DNA of 64,000 nucleotides from Tubiluchus corallicola. Its lineage: Eukaryota; Priapulida; Priapulimorpha; Priapulimorphida; Tubiluchidae. The DNA lies in the NCBI GenBank assembly GCA_030141605.1, contig JAQGDQ010000319.1:124001-188000 (forward strand), in the 5' to 3' direction. How positions within the stretch are numbered: position 1 is the stretch's first letter; each line of letters opens with the position of its first letter. This document shows, in pieces, positions 12,301 to 24,300 of this stretch. Under the pieces are notes generated by a model. The model had not been told where the DNA came from and searched no databases. It saw only the letters and a list, made by a program, of their open reading frames with translations. A program made the translations under genes and the position numbers.

Positions 12301-15300
12301 TAATGCATTGGTAAACAGCATGAATGTTAGCACGTAAATTTCATGCATTGGTAAACAGCATGAATGTTAACACGTAAATTTCATGCATTGGTAAACAGCA
12401 TGAATGTTAACACGTAAATTTCACGCATTGGTAAACAGCATGAATGTTAACACCTAAATTTCACGGATTGGTAAACAGCATGAATGTTAACACGTAATTT
12501 TAATGCATTGGTAAACAGCATGAATGTTAACACGTAATTTTCATGCATTGGTAAACAGCATGAATGTTAACACGTAATTTTCATGCATTGGTAAACAGCA
12601 TGAATGTTAACATGTAATTTTCATGCATTGGTAAACAGCATGAATGTTAACACATAATTTTCATGCATTGATAAACAGCATGAATGTTAACACGTAAATT
12701 TCACGCATTGATAAACAGCATGAATGTTAACACATAATTTTCATGCATTGATAAACAGCATGAATGTTAACACGCAATTTTCATGCATTGATAAACAGCA
12801 TGAATGTTAACATTTGAAATTCACATATAAAGGCATTGAATGTTTTGTGTGTTCATGCTTAGCATATTTAACATTCATAAGTTCATTACAAAGTGTCTCG
12901 ATCCATTCTTGATCTGCGCTTCATTATTCTGTAGTGTGAACAAGCCTTAAATTTATTCTTTTATATCATTTCAGAGCCGTAACGGCTGCAACGTCTGTTC
13001 AAAATAAGCGCTATTATTTCGGCAATCTGGAACTGCGCATGCAACATCTCAAACTGAGCATTATGACGGCTAGTAAGCTACCGATCGACCTCAAAGCAAT
13101 AAAACATCGTGCTGGAATTCCATTGGTCAGATTCGAAGAGGTTGATGTTAATTTGGATCCGTTTGTTTGTGGACATCAGTTTGAGACGAGTGCATTCTTG
13201 TGGGATGCGATACTGAAGCATTACGTACAGGTCCGCAATTGATTTAAATTTCTACTGGAAGTCAGTTTAACTTCATTGTGTTGGGGTCATAGGGAGGGGG
13301 GGCATATTTTAACTTAATTCAAATGAAGTTTCTTTTGGAATGTAAGTGCCATCACCTTTTCAAGAAAGAGATTTCTGCGAAAGTCATGTTTGAAGTTGTA
13401 GATAACTCACTTTGTAGAACCAGAATAAACAACTATACTACATATTTGCACAAAACTGAAAAGTATTTATTAGACTACACACACATATGTAGAATGACTG
13501 CTACACTGAACACTGAGAACAAGAGTGTCATGCACTGATCACTGAGAGTTAGACAGTAAGTAACATGAGTGTCACGACTGCTGCACTACACTGCACTGAG
13601 AGTGTGAGTTAGACAGGTGTGTAGCACGACTGCTGCACTGCACTGAAAGTGTGAGTTAGACAGTAACATGAGTAGAACGACTTCTGCACTGCATTGAGAG
13701 TTAGACAGTGACTAGAAAGTAAATCCAGTCAGTATATATAGGTAGAGGTAACTATGCAAACTAGGCTTCACAAAAACCATTACTGTAAAATAGGGAGAGA
13801 TCCAGTGAATATGCATTCACTGGACCGTACAATTATACTGGGGGTGAGTTTAGCTAGTAAAATGTAAAAGGATTAGTTCATAGATGGCAGCACCTAAAAA
13901 AATATACAATTACAATTTCCACAACTTTGTTGTTTGTCCCCAACAAATGTTATAGAATGGCCAATGGTGTTTTAATGCTTGCATTTTGTAACCCAGTTCT
14001 GTAATTTTTGTGATTTAATAAGTGAGAAGCTGAACAGGACGTGGTCAAATCTGATTATTGATTATTTATTGATTGTTTTAGGAACTGAAAAGTCAAGCTG
14101 CTAAGATTCTGGTGTCCGTGGATTTCCTGGGAAATCCACTCGGTTTTTTCAACGATGTTACAGAGGGTCTGACTGGATTAATTAGTGAAGGCGACGTCGG
14201 TGGACTGCTGAAAAATTTCACGCATGGAGTTTCCAACTCCGCTGCAAAGGTATCCCATGTTTGTAACTCCGCTGCAAAGGTATCCCATGTTTCCAACTCC
14301 TCTGCACAGTTATCCCACGTTTGTAACTCTGCTGCAAAGGTATCCCATGTTTCCAACTCGGTTGCAAAGTTATCCCATGTTTGTAACTCCGGTGCAAAGG
14401 TATATCATGTTTCCAACTCTGCGGCAAAGGTATCCCATGTTTGTAACTCCACTGCAAAGGTATCCCATGTTTCCAACTCTGCTGCAATGGTATCCCATGT
14501 TTGTAACTCCACTGCAAAGGTATCCCAATGTTTCGAACTCTGCTGCAAAGGTATCCCATGTTTGTAACTCTACTGCAAAGGTATCCCATGTTTCCACCTC
14601 CGCTGCAAAGGTATCCCATGTTTGTAACTCTGCTGCGAAGGTATCCCATGTTTCCAACTCCGCTGCAGAGGTATCCCATGTTTCCAACTCTGCTGTTCAT
14701 AAGTAACGAGTCATATTCGGTCACTCGTTGATGTGATGTGATGTGATATTTAATTCCACTTCAAACAACATAAATAAGCTTCCTGAGCTGTGCAGTCTTC
14801 TGCAGTGGTAGGTGACCTCTTCAAAACTCCACTGAGCTCAATTTCTGATGAGAAGGCTGTCATTCCGGGGGGATTTGTCCAGCTGGAGCAAGGTACAAGA
14901 GCAAAGGTTCTTGCACAGTCACTTTCACTGTCATTCAGCTGCAGCAAGGTACAAGAGCGAAGGTTCTTGCACAGTCACTTTCACTGTCATTCAGCTGCAG
15001 CAAGGTACAAGAGCGAAGGTTCTTGCACAGTCACTTTCACTGTCATTCAGCTGCAGCAAGGTACAAGAGCGAAGGTTCTTGCACAGTCACTTTCACTGTC
15101 ATTCAGCTGCAATAAGGTACAAGAGCGAAGGTTCTTGCACAGTCACTTTCACTGTCATTCAGCTGCAATAAGGTACAAGAGGGAAGGTTCTTGCACAGTC
15201 ACTTTCACTCTCATTCAGCTGCACAAGGTACAAGAGCGAAGGTTCTTGCACAGTCACTTTCACTTCTTCAGCTGCAGCAAGGTACAAGAGCGAAGGTTCT

Positions 15301-18300
15301 TGCACAGTCACTTTCACTGTCATTCAGCTGCAGCAAGGTACAAGAGCGAAGGTTCTTGCACAGTCACTTTCACTGTCATTCAGCTGCAGCAAGGTACAAG
15401 AGCGAAGGTTCTTGCACAGTCACTTTCACTCTCATTCAGCTGCAGCAAGGTACAAGAGCAAAGGTTCTTGCACAGTCACTTTCACTCTCATTCAGCTGCA
15501 GCAAGGTACAAGAGCGAAGGTTCTTGCACAGTCACTTTCACTCTCATTCAGCTGCAGCAAGGTACAAGAGGGAAGGTTCTTGCACAGTCACTTTCATTGT
15601 CATTCAGCTGCAGCAAGGTACAAGAGCGAAGGTTCTTGCACAGTCACTTTCATTGTCATTCAGCTGCAGCAAGGTACAAGAGCAAAGGTTCTTGCACAGT
15701 CACTTTCACTGTCATTCAGCTGCAGCAAGGTACAAGAGGGAAGGTTCTTGCACAGTCACTTTCACTCTCATTCAGCTGCAGCAAGGTACAAGAGCGAAGG
15801 TTCTTGCACAGTCACTTTCATTGTCATTCAGCTGCAGCAAGGTACAAGAGGGAAGGTTCTTGCACAGTCACTTTCACTCTCATTCAGCTGCAACAAGGTA
15901 CAAGAGCGAAGGTTCTTGCACAGTCACTTTCATTGTCATTCAGCTGCAGCAAGGTACAAGAGCGAAGGTTCTTGCACAGTCACTTTCACTGTCATTCAGC
16001 TGCAGCAAGGTACAAGAGCGAAGGTTCTTGCACAGTCACTTTCACTGTCATTCAGCTGCAGCAAGGTACAAGAGCAAAGGTTCTTGCACAGTCACTTTCA
16101 CTCTCATTCAGCTGCAACAAGGTACAAGAGCGAAGGTTCTTGCACAGTCACTTTCACTCTCATTCAGCTGCAGCAAGGTACAAGAGCGAAGGTTCTTGCA
16201 CAGTCACTTTCACTGTCATTCAGCTGCAGCAAGGTACAAGAGCAAAGGTTCTTGCACAGTCACTTTCATTGTCATTCAGCTGCAGCAAGGTACAAGAGCG
16301 AAGGTTCTTGCACAGTCACTTTCACTGTCATTCAGCTGCAGCAAGGTACAAGATTTTCATTCATTCAGCTGACAATAAGAGCGAAGGTTCTTGCACAGTC
16401 ACTTTCACTGTCATTCAGCTGCAAAGGTACAAGAGCGAAGGTTCTGCACAGTCACTTTCCTTCATTCAGCTGCAGCAAGGTACAAGAGCGAAGGTTCTTG
16501 CACAGTCACTTTCACTGTCATTCAGCTGCAGAAGGTACAAGAGCGAAGGTTCTTGCAGTCACTTTCACTGTCATTCAGCTGCAGCAAGGTACAAGAGCGA
16601 AGGTTCTTGCACAGTCACTTTCACTGTCATTCAGCTGCAGCAAGGTACAAGAGCGAAGGTTCTTGCACAGTCACTTTCACTGTCATTCAGCTGCAGCAAG
16701 GTACAAGAGCGAAGGTTCTTGCACAGTCACTTTCACTGTCATTCAGCTGCAGCAAGGTACAAGAGCGAAGGTTCTTGCACAGTCACTTTCACTGTCATTC
16801 AGCTGCAGCAAGGTACAAGAGCGAAGGTTCTTGCACAGTCACTTTCACTGTCATTCAGCTGCAGCAAGGTACAAGAGCGAAGGTTCTTGCACAGTCACTT
16901 TCACTGTCATTCAGCTGCAGCAAGGTACAAGAGCGAAGGTTCTTGCACAGTCACTTTCACTGTCATTCAGCTGCAGCAAGGTACAAGAGCGAAGGTTCTT
17001 GCACAGTCACTTTCACTGTCATTCAGCTGCAGCAAGGTACAAGAGCGAAGGTTCTTGCACAGTCACTTTCACTGTCATTCAGCTGCAATAAGGTACAAGA
17101 GCGAAGGTTCTTGCACAGTCACTTTCATTGTCATTCAGCTGCAGCAAGGTAAAGGCAAAGGTTCTTGCACAGTCACTTTCATTGTCATTCAGCTGCAGCA
17201 AGGTACAAGAGCGAAGGTTCTTGCACAGTCACTTTCACTGTCATTCAGCTGCAGCAAGGTACAAGAGCGAAGGTTCTTGCACAGTCACTTTCACTGTCAT
17301 TCAGCTGCAGCAAGGTACAAGAGCAAAGGTTCTTGCACAGTCACTTTCACTCTCATTCAGCTGCAACAAGGTACAAGAGCGAAGGTTCTTGCACAGTCAC
17401 TTTCACTCTCATTCAGCTGCAGCAAGGTACAAGAGCGAAGGTTCTTGCACAGTCACTTTCACTGTCATTCAGCTGCAGCAAGGTACAAGAGCGAAGGTTC
17501 TTGCACAGTCACTTTCACTGTCATTCAGCTGCAGCAAGGTACAAGAGCAAAGGTTCTTGCACAGTCACTTTCATTGTCATTCAGCTGCAGCAAGGTACAA
17601 GAGCGAAGGTTCTTGCACAGTCACTTTCACTGTCATTCAGCTGCAGCAAGGTACAAGAGCGAAGGTTCTTGCACAGTCACTTTCACTGTCATTCAGCTGC
17701 AATAAGGTACAAGAGCGAAGGTTCTTGCACAGTCACTTTCACTGTCATTCAGCTGCAATAAGGTACAAGAGGGAAGGTTCTTGCACAGTCACTTTCACTC
17801 TCATTCAGCTGCAGCAAGTTACAAGAGCGAAGGTTCTTGCACAGTCACTTTCACTGTCATTCAGCTGCAGCAAGGTACAAGAGCGAAGGTTCTTGCACAG
17901 TCACTTTCACTCTCATTCAGCTGCAGCAAGGTACAAGAGCGAAGGTTCTTGCACAGTCACTTTCATTGTCATTCAGCTGCAGCAAGGTACAAGAGCGAAG
18001 GTTCTTGCACAGTCACTTTCACTGTCATTCAGCTGCAGCAAGGTACAAGAGGGAAGGTTCTTGCACAGTCACTTTCACTGTCAGCTGCAGTAAGGTACAA
18101 GAGGGAAGGTTCTTGCACAGTCACTTTCACTCTCATTCAGCTGCAGCAAGGTACAAGAGCGAAGGTTTTTGCACATGTCCTATGTTAAACTTTCCATTAT
18201 TTGTGCTGGCATTTTTAACAATAAGTTTGTTGACTTTAGTTCACAGGTTCTCTAGGCGACATAATCGGTAAAGTGGCTATGGATGACAAGCATGCGGAAT

Positions 18301-21300
18301 TACGGGAAAACATACGTGCTCACAGCGGATCAGGTCGGGAACATTTACAGGCTGGCTTTAAAGGTAAATTCACATTTAAAACTCAGAGTATATCTATGAG
18401 CTTAGACCATAGAGAAAATTTATCTTGTAATTTGTGTATTTTACAATGCTTTGCTTTTTTAGCCATGCAGAAACTATTGAAGCATTTTGTCATAATTCGC
18501 TATCAACTGGTATTTTTTTGTAACGTTGCCTAAACTTGGTTGCTTATGGATTGCGTTATTTGAAGAAATTTGTTGAAAATTGTTTGTTTCATTTAGGTTT
18601 AGGTTACGGAATTCTTGGCGGTATCACCAGCGTGTTTACGCAACCTTACGAGGGAGCGTCTCGTGACGGAGTCGAGGTTTTTACACATTTTCATTTTTCT
18701 TTGAATATTTTTCTTTCAAGTATTTTATTAGGATTACCATTTTTTAAGATGTCCATGAATATTTCTTTATATCTATTAAAATTTCTTGAGGGAATTAAGA
18801 CATATTTTACATACACCTTTCCATCTGTTTATTTTTTGTGAAGTTCACGTATAAAATGGGCAGCTTTTTACCAGCCATATTACCAGCTGTAATCTAACAC
18901 GTTTTCCGGCCTTTCAGAATATTTTTAGCACCATTACATGCATTATATGAATTTTTATGGAACATTTTTATGAAACACACAAGTCATTATTTCATATTTA
19001 ATATTTGCAGTTGGGGAACACATGTTGAATGTCAATAGTCGATAATGTGTCACTACAGCTGAAAACCTTAAATTGTAGACAATTTCATTTGATTGGCATT
19101 TAAGTGGGTGATTGGATGCCGGCAAATTGGTTCTTGGCTGTTTCATCTGTCGTACTGCCTCGTTCACCGGTTCTTGGTTGTTTCATATGTCTTGCTGCCT
19201 CCCTCGCCGGTTCTTGGCTGTTTCATATATCTTTCTGCCTCGCTCGCCAGTTCTTGGCTGTTTCATATGTCTTTCTGCCTCGCTCGCCGGTTCTTGGCTG
19301 TTTCATATGTCTTGCTGCCTCCCTCACCGGTTCTTGGCTGTTTCATATGTCTTTCTGCCTCGCTCGCCGGTTCTTGACTGTTTTATGTGTGATATCTGTG
19401 ATTCCACTCACCTCGTCTCTCATTGAGGAAATATATGCATGTACTAGGTGCTAGTTCTGCCACAACCATCAAGAATATTAGACCTTTTGATGTGCACTGT
19501 ATATCAGCTTAATAAATGTAATATTTCCAAGTTTATATCTTTACTTTTAGGGATTAGTCAGTGGCATGGCAAAAGGTATTATTGGTGTCGTTGCTAAGCC
19601 TACCGCGGGTTTGTTAGACCTCGCTTCCGGTGCAACACATGCTGTCAGCAGAACTAGTCAGAAATCTGGCAAGCACAACTTTAAGGTACGTCTGTTCTTA
19701 GATATAATGTAATTATCTATCGTTTGTCGAGAACTACTTTTTTTGTTCGTTTCACACTTTCGGCGGGCAAAGAAATTATAAACGTAAAACTAAAAACGAA
19801 TCCGTCTTTCAATGTCAGTTGCCGTAAAAGCACTAGGAGTGTTTGCTTCCTGTACAAGGTGTAGGATCAACCTAGATGACATGTGGATATTTGACCGCAT
19901 TTAGACCATCTACGTCTTGTGTCACATCAAGTTGGCAGTGTTTTATATCTATCGTAACAGAATCATGTGCATACACTGTCACGTTAAGTTATTTTTTATT
20001 TAATTTGCATAAAGACAACGATTAGTTACCATCATGTTTTTGGTTTTGTCCCTGTTTACCCCATTTTGTAGCATATATATAAAGTAGAGTCGTAATTTTG
20101 TCATTTTAGAGAGTTCGACTACCCCGATGTTGTGCTACTCCTGGTGGACTACTGGAGAGTTACTCAAGAATTAGAGCAACAGATCAGCAATTTCTTCATG
20201 CTCTGAACAACAATAACTACAGTGAATTGTATGTATTGTGACTATGGTACTTATAACTAGATACAATAACTTCAGTGAATTGTATGTATTGTGACTATGG
20301 TACTTATAACTAGATACAATAACTTCAGTGAATTGTATGTATTGTGACTATGGTACTTTTAACTAGATACAATAACTTCAGTGAATTGTATGTATTGTGA
20401 CTATGGTACTTATAACTAGATACAATAACTTCAGTGAATTGTATGTATTGTGACTACGGTACTTATAACTAGATACAATAACTTCAGTGAATTGTATGTA
20501 TTGTGACTATGGTACTTATAACTAGATACAATAACTTCAGTGAATTGTATGTATTGTGACTATGGTACTTTTAACTAGATACAATAACTTCAGTGAATTG
20601 TATGTATTGTGACTACGGTACTTATAACTAGATGCAATAACTACAGTGAATTGTATGTATTGTGACTACGGTACTTATAACTAGATACAATAACTTCAGT
20701 GAATTGTATGTATTGTGACTACGGTACTTATAACTAGATACAATAACTACAGTGAATTGTATGTATTGTGACTACGGTACTTATAACTAGATACAATAAC
20801 TTCAGTGAATTGTATGTATTGTGACTACGGTACTTATAACTAGATACAATAACTACAGTGAATTGTATGTATTGTGACTACGGTACTTATAACTAGACAA
20901 CTTCAGTGAATTGTATGTATTGTGACTACGGTACTTATAACTAGATACAATAACTTCAGTGAATTGTATGTATTGTGACTACGGTACTTATAACTAGATA
21001 CAATAACTTCAGTGAATTGTATGTATTGTGACTACGGTACTTATAACTAGATACAATAACTTCAGTGAATTGTATGTATTGTGACTACGGTACTTATAAC
21101 TAGATACAATAACTTCAGTGAATTGTATGTATTGTGACTACGGTACTTATAACTAGATACAATAACTTCAGTGAATTGTATGTATTGTGACTACGGTACT
21201 TATAACTAGATACAATAACTTCAGTGAATTGTATGTATTGTGACTACGGTACTTATAACTAGATACAATAACTTCAGTGAATTGTATGTATTGTGACTAC

Positions 21301-24300
21301 GGTACTTATAACTAGATACAATAACTTCAGTGAATTGTATGTATTGTGACTACGGTACTTATAACTAGATACAATAACTTCAGTGAATTGTATGTATTGT
21401 GACTACGGTACTTATAACTAGATACAATAACTTCAGTGAATTGTATGTATTGTGACTACGGTACTTATAACTAGATACAATAACTTCAGTGAATTGTATG
21501 TATTGTGACTACGGTACTTATAACTAGATACAATAACTTCAGTGAATTGTATGTATTGTGACTACGGTACTTATAACTAGATACAGTAACTACAGTGAAT
21601 TGTATGTATTGTGACTACGGTACTTATAACTAGATACAATAACTACAGTGAATTGTATGTATTGTGACTACGGTACTTATAACTAGATACAATAACTACA
21701 GTGAATTGTATGTATTGTGACTACGGTACTTATAACTAGATACAATAACTTCAGTGAATTGTATGTATTGTGACTATGGTACTTTTAACTAGATACAATA
21801 ACTTCAGTGAATTGTATGTATTGTGACTACGGTACTTATAACTAGATGCAATAACTACAGTGAATTGTATGTATTGTGACTACGGTACTTATAACTAGAT
21901 ACAATAACTTCAGTGAATTGTATGTATTGTGACTATGGTACTTTTAACTAGATACAATAACTACACAAGTAGTTTAGTTCCCAGTGTGACGCATGAAGTA
22001 TCACTTTTGAAAGTACTTTTGGAAATATAATGTCATATACGGAAAATTTGGCTTCAATCTGTAGTATTTTCTACTATCAGCCTGTAAAATTTCAGTCTTT
22101 TAAACTGATGTTACCTCTTTGCTGAAATTTAACCTCATTTGCTGCCATTTTGTAATGTCACATGTTTGACAATCGTCCTCTGTCAACGAATCGGGAGTTG
22201 CCCTTCCAAGAAACTTTTCCACTTGCTGCCATTTTGTAATGTCACATGTTTGACAATCTTCCTCTGTCAATGAATCGGGAGTTGCCCTTCCAAGAAACTT
22301 CTCCGTTTGCTGCCATTTTGTAATGTCACATGTTTGACAATCTTCCTCTGTCAATGAATCGGGAGTTGCCCTTCCAAGAAACTTCTCCGTTTGCTGCCAT
22401 TTTGTAATGTCACATGTTTGACAATCTTCCTCTGTCAATGAATCGGGAGTTGCCCTTCCAAGAAACTTCTCCGTTTGCTGCCATTTTGTAATGTCACATG
22501 TTTGACAATCTTCCTCTGTCAATGAATCGGGAGTTGCCCTTCCAAGAAACTTTTCCACTTGCTGCCATTTTGTAATGTCACATGTTTGACAATCTTCCTC
22601 TGTCAATGAATCGGGAGTTGCCCTTCCAAGAAACTTTTCCACTTGCTGCCATTTTGTAATGTCACATGTTTGACAATCTTCCTCTGTCAATGAATCGGGA
22701 GTTGCCCTTCCAAGAAACTTTTCCACTTGCTGCCATTTTATAATGTCACATGTTTGACAATCTTCCTCTATCAACGAATCGGGAGTTGCCCTTCCAAGAA
22801 ACTTCTCCGTTAGCTGGCATTTTATAATGTCACATGTTTGACAATCTTCCTCTATCAATGAATCGGGAGTTGCCCTTCCAAGAAACTTCTCCCTTTGCTG
22901 CCATTTTGTAATGTCACATGTTTGACAATCTTCCTCTATCAACGAATCGGGAGTTGCTCTCCCAAGAAACTTCTCCATTTGCTGCCATTTTGTAATGTCA
23001 CATGTTTGACAATCTACCTCTGTCAATGAATCGGGAGTTGCCCTTCCAAGAAACTTCTCCGTTTGCTGCCATTTTGTAATGTCACATGTTAGACAATCTT
23101 CCTCTATCAATGAATCGGGAGTTGCTCTACCAAGAAACTTCTTTTTGATACGGTTCCAGATGACAAGACCGGACACTTTTTCTGAAACATGTCATCATTG
23201 GTGCTGTTCCTGGATATTTTAGAAAACTCGCTTACTGTCGGTTTTAAAATGACAAGATCTGGTTTGGTGTTTTTTCAAAATTATCTCAAGAACAACGACA
23301 GAATGGTGAGCTCATAGGTGCAGCCAGGGTCAGACCTGGGTAAAAATAGTTGTTGTTTTTTTGCATCACTCTCTTTAACTGTCTTTTAGCTTTGATTATT
23401 TTTGAGTCTTGTTACATCATTGCTTATTTATTGTTTTTTACAATAATCAATTAGTCTTAATTTGGGTCCTCTGTTAACGTAGATAATTCTCATGATTTCT
23501 AATTCACTCCTTAGGTTGATAGCTTATGAGGAATTTGGTGGACAGTCGAGGCAAGTTCACTGTCTTGTGTCCAGTGAAATGGTTTACTTCATACACGGCA
23601 ATCAGCAGGTGCCCGATGTGTTCTTAAAAGTGCCGTTATCGCAGTTGAAACATTGTAATCCCGTGTCGGTGAAACAGCGCGGCGGCTCTTACAAATACTA
23701 CATCAGTAAGTTTATTACTTTGTGTTCATTTTCGTTAATTGGCACACTGGTTGTTTGAGCATTCGACGTTACCTTGGTGACAATTGTAAAACGTTTTGCT
23801 ATCTGTTAACTAGAAACAGTAAAACGGTGTCCGAGCTGATACGTGTAGTTACTGTATGTTTGTCATTTGGTCTTGGTGGTCAGTGTTGCCTTAGATGAAG
23901 ATTGTAAGAGGCTTTATAGTTTATAATTGGAACCGGCAAGTTTTGGACAGGTCACCTCATCAGATTTAAAGTTTACAGCATTAGACATGTACTGTGGATG
24001 CGCCCAGTCCTGGCAAAGAAGCATGAAAAGATTACCATTGAATTGTGGGATAGACCTGAAATTTATTGAAATAACAGCCCAGTCCTAGCAAAGGAACATC
24101 AAAAGATTGCCATTGAATTGTGGGATAGACCTGAAATTTATTGAAATAACAGCCCAGTCCTGGCAAAGAAACATCAAAAGATTGCCATTGAATTGTGAGA
24201 TAGACCTGAAATTTATTGAAATAACAGCCCAGTCCTGGCAAAGAAACATGAAAAGATTGCCATTGAATTGTGGGATAGACCTGAAATTTATTGAAATAAC

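Noticed and set aside
14790-17705. 971-codon open frame
   Set aside because: It is produced by a 56-bp unit that lacks stops in all three plus frames. It lies wholly within a VPS13D intron, cycles through frames and matches no protein domain.
20205-21966. CRISPR-like regular repeat
   Set aside because: There are no variable spacers: the full 53-bp unit is repeated, it starts at a eukaryotic exon edge and no cas genes exist.
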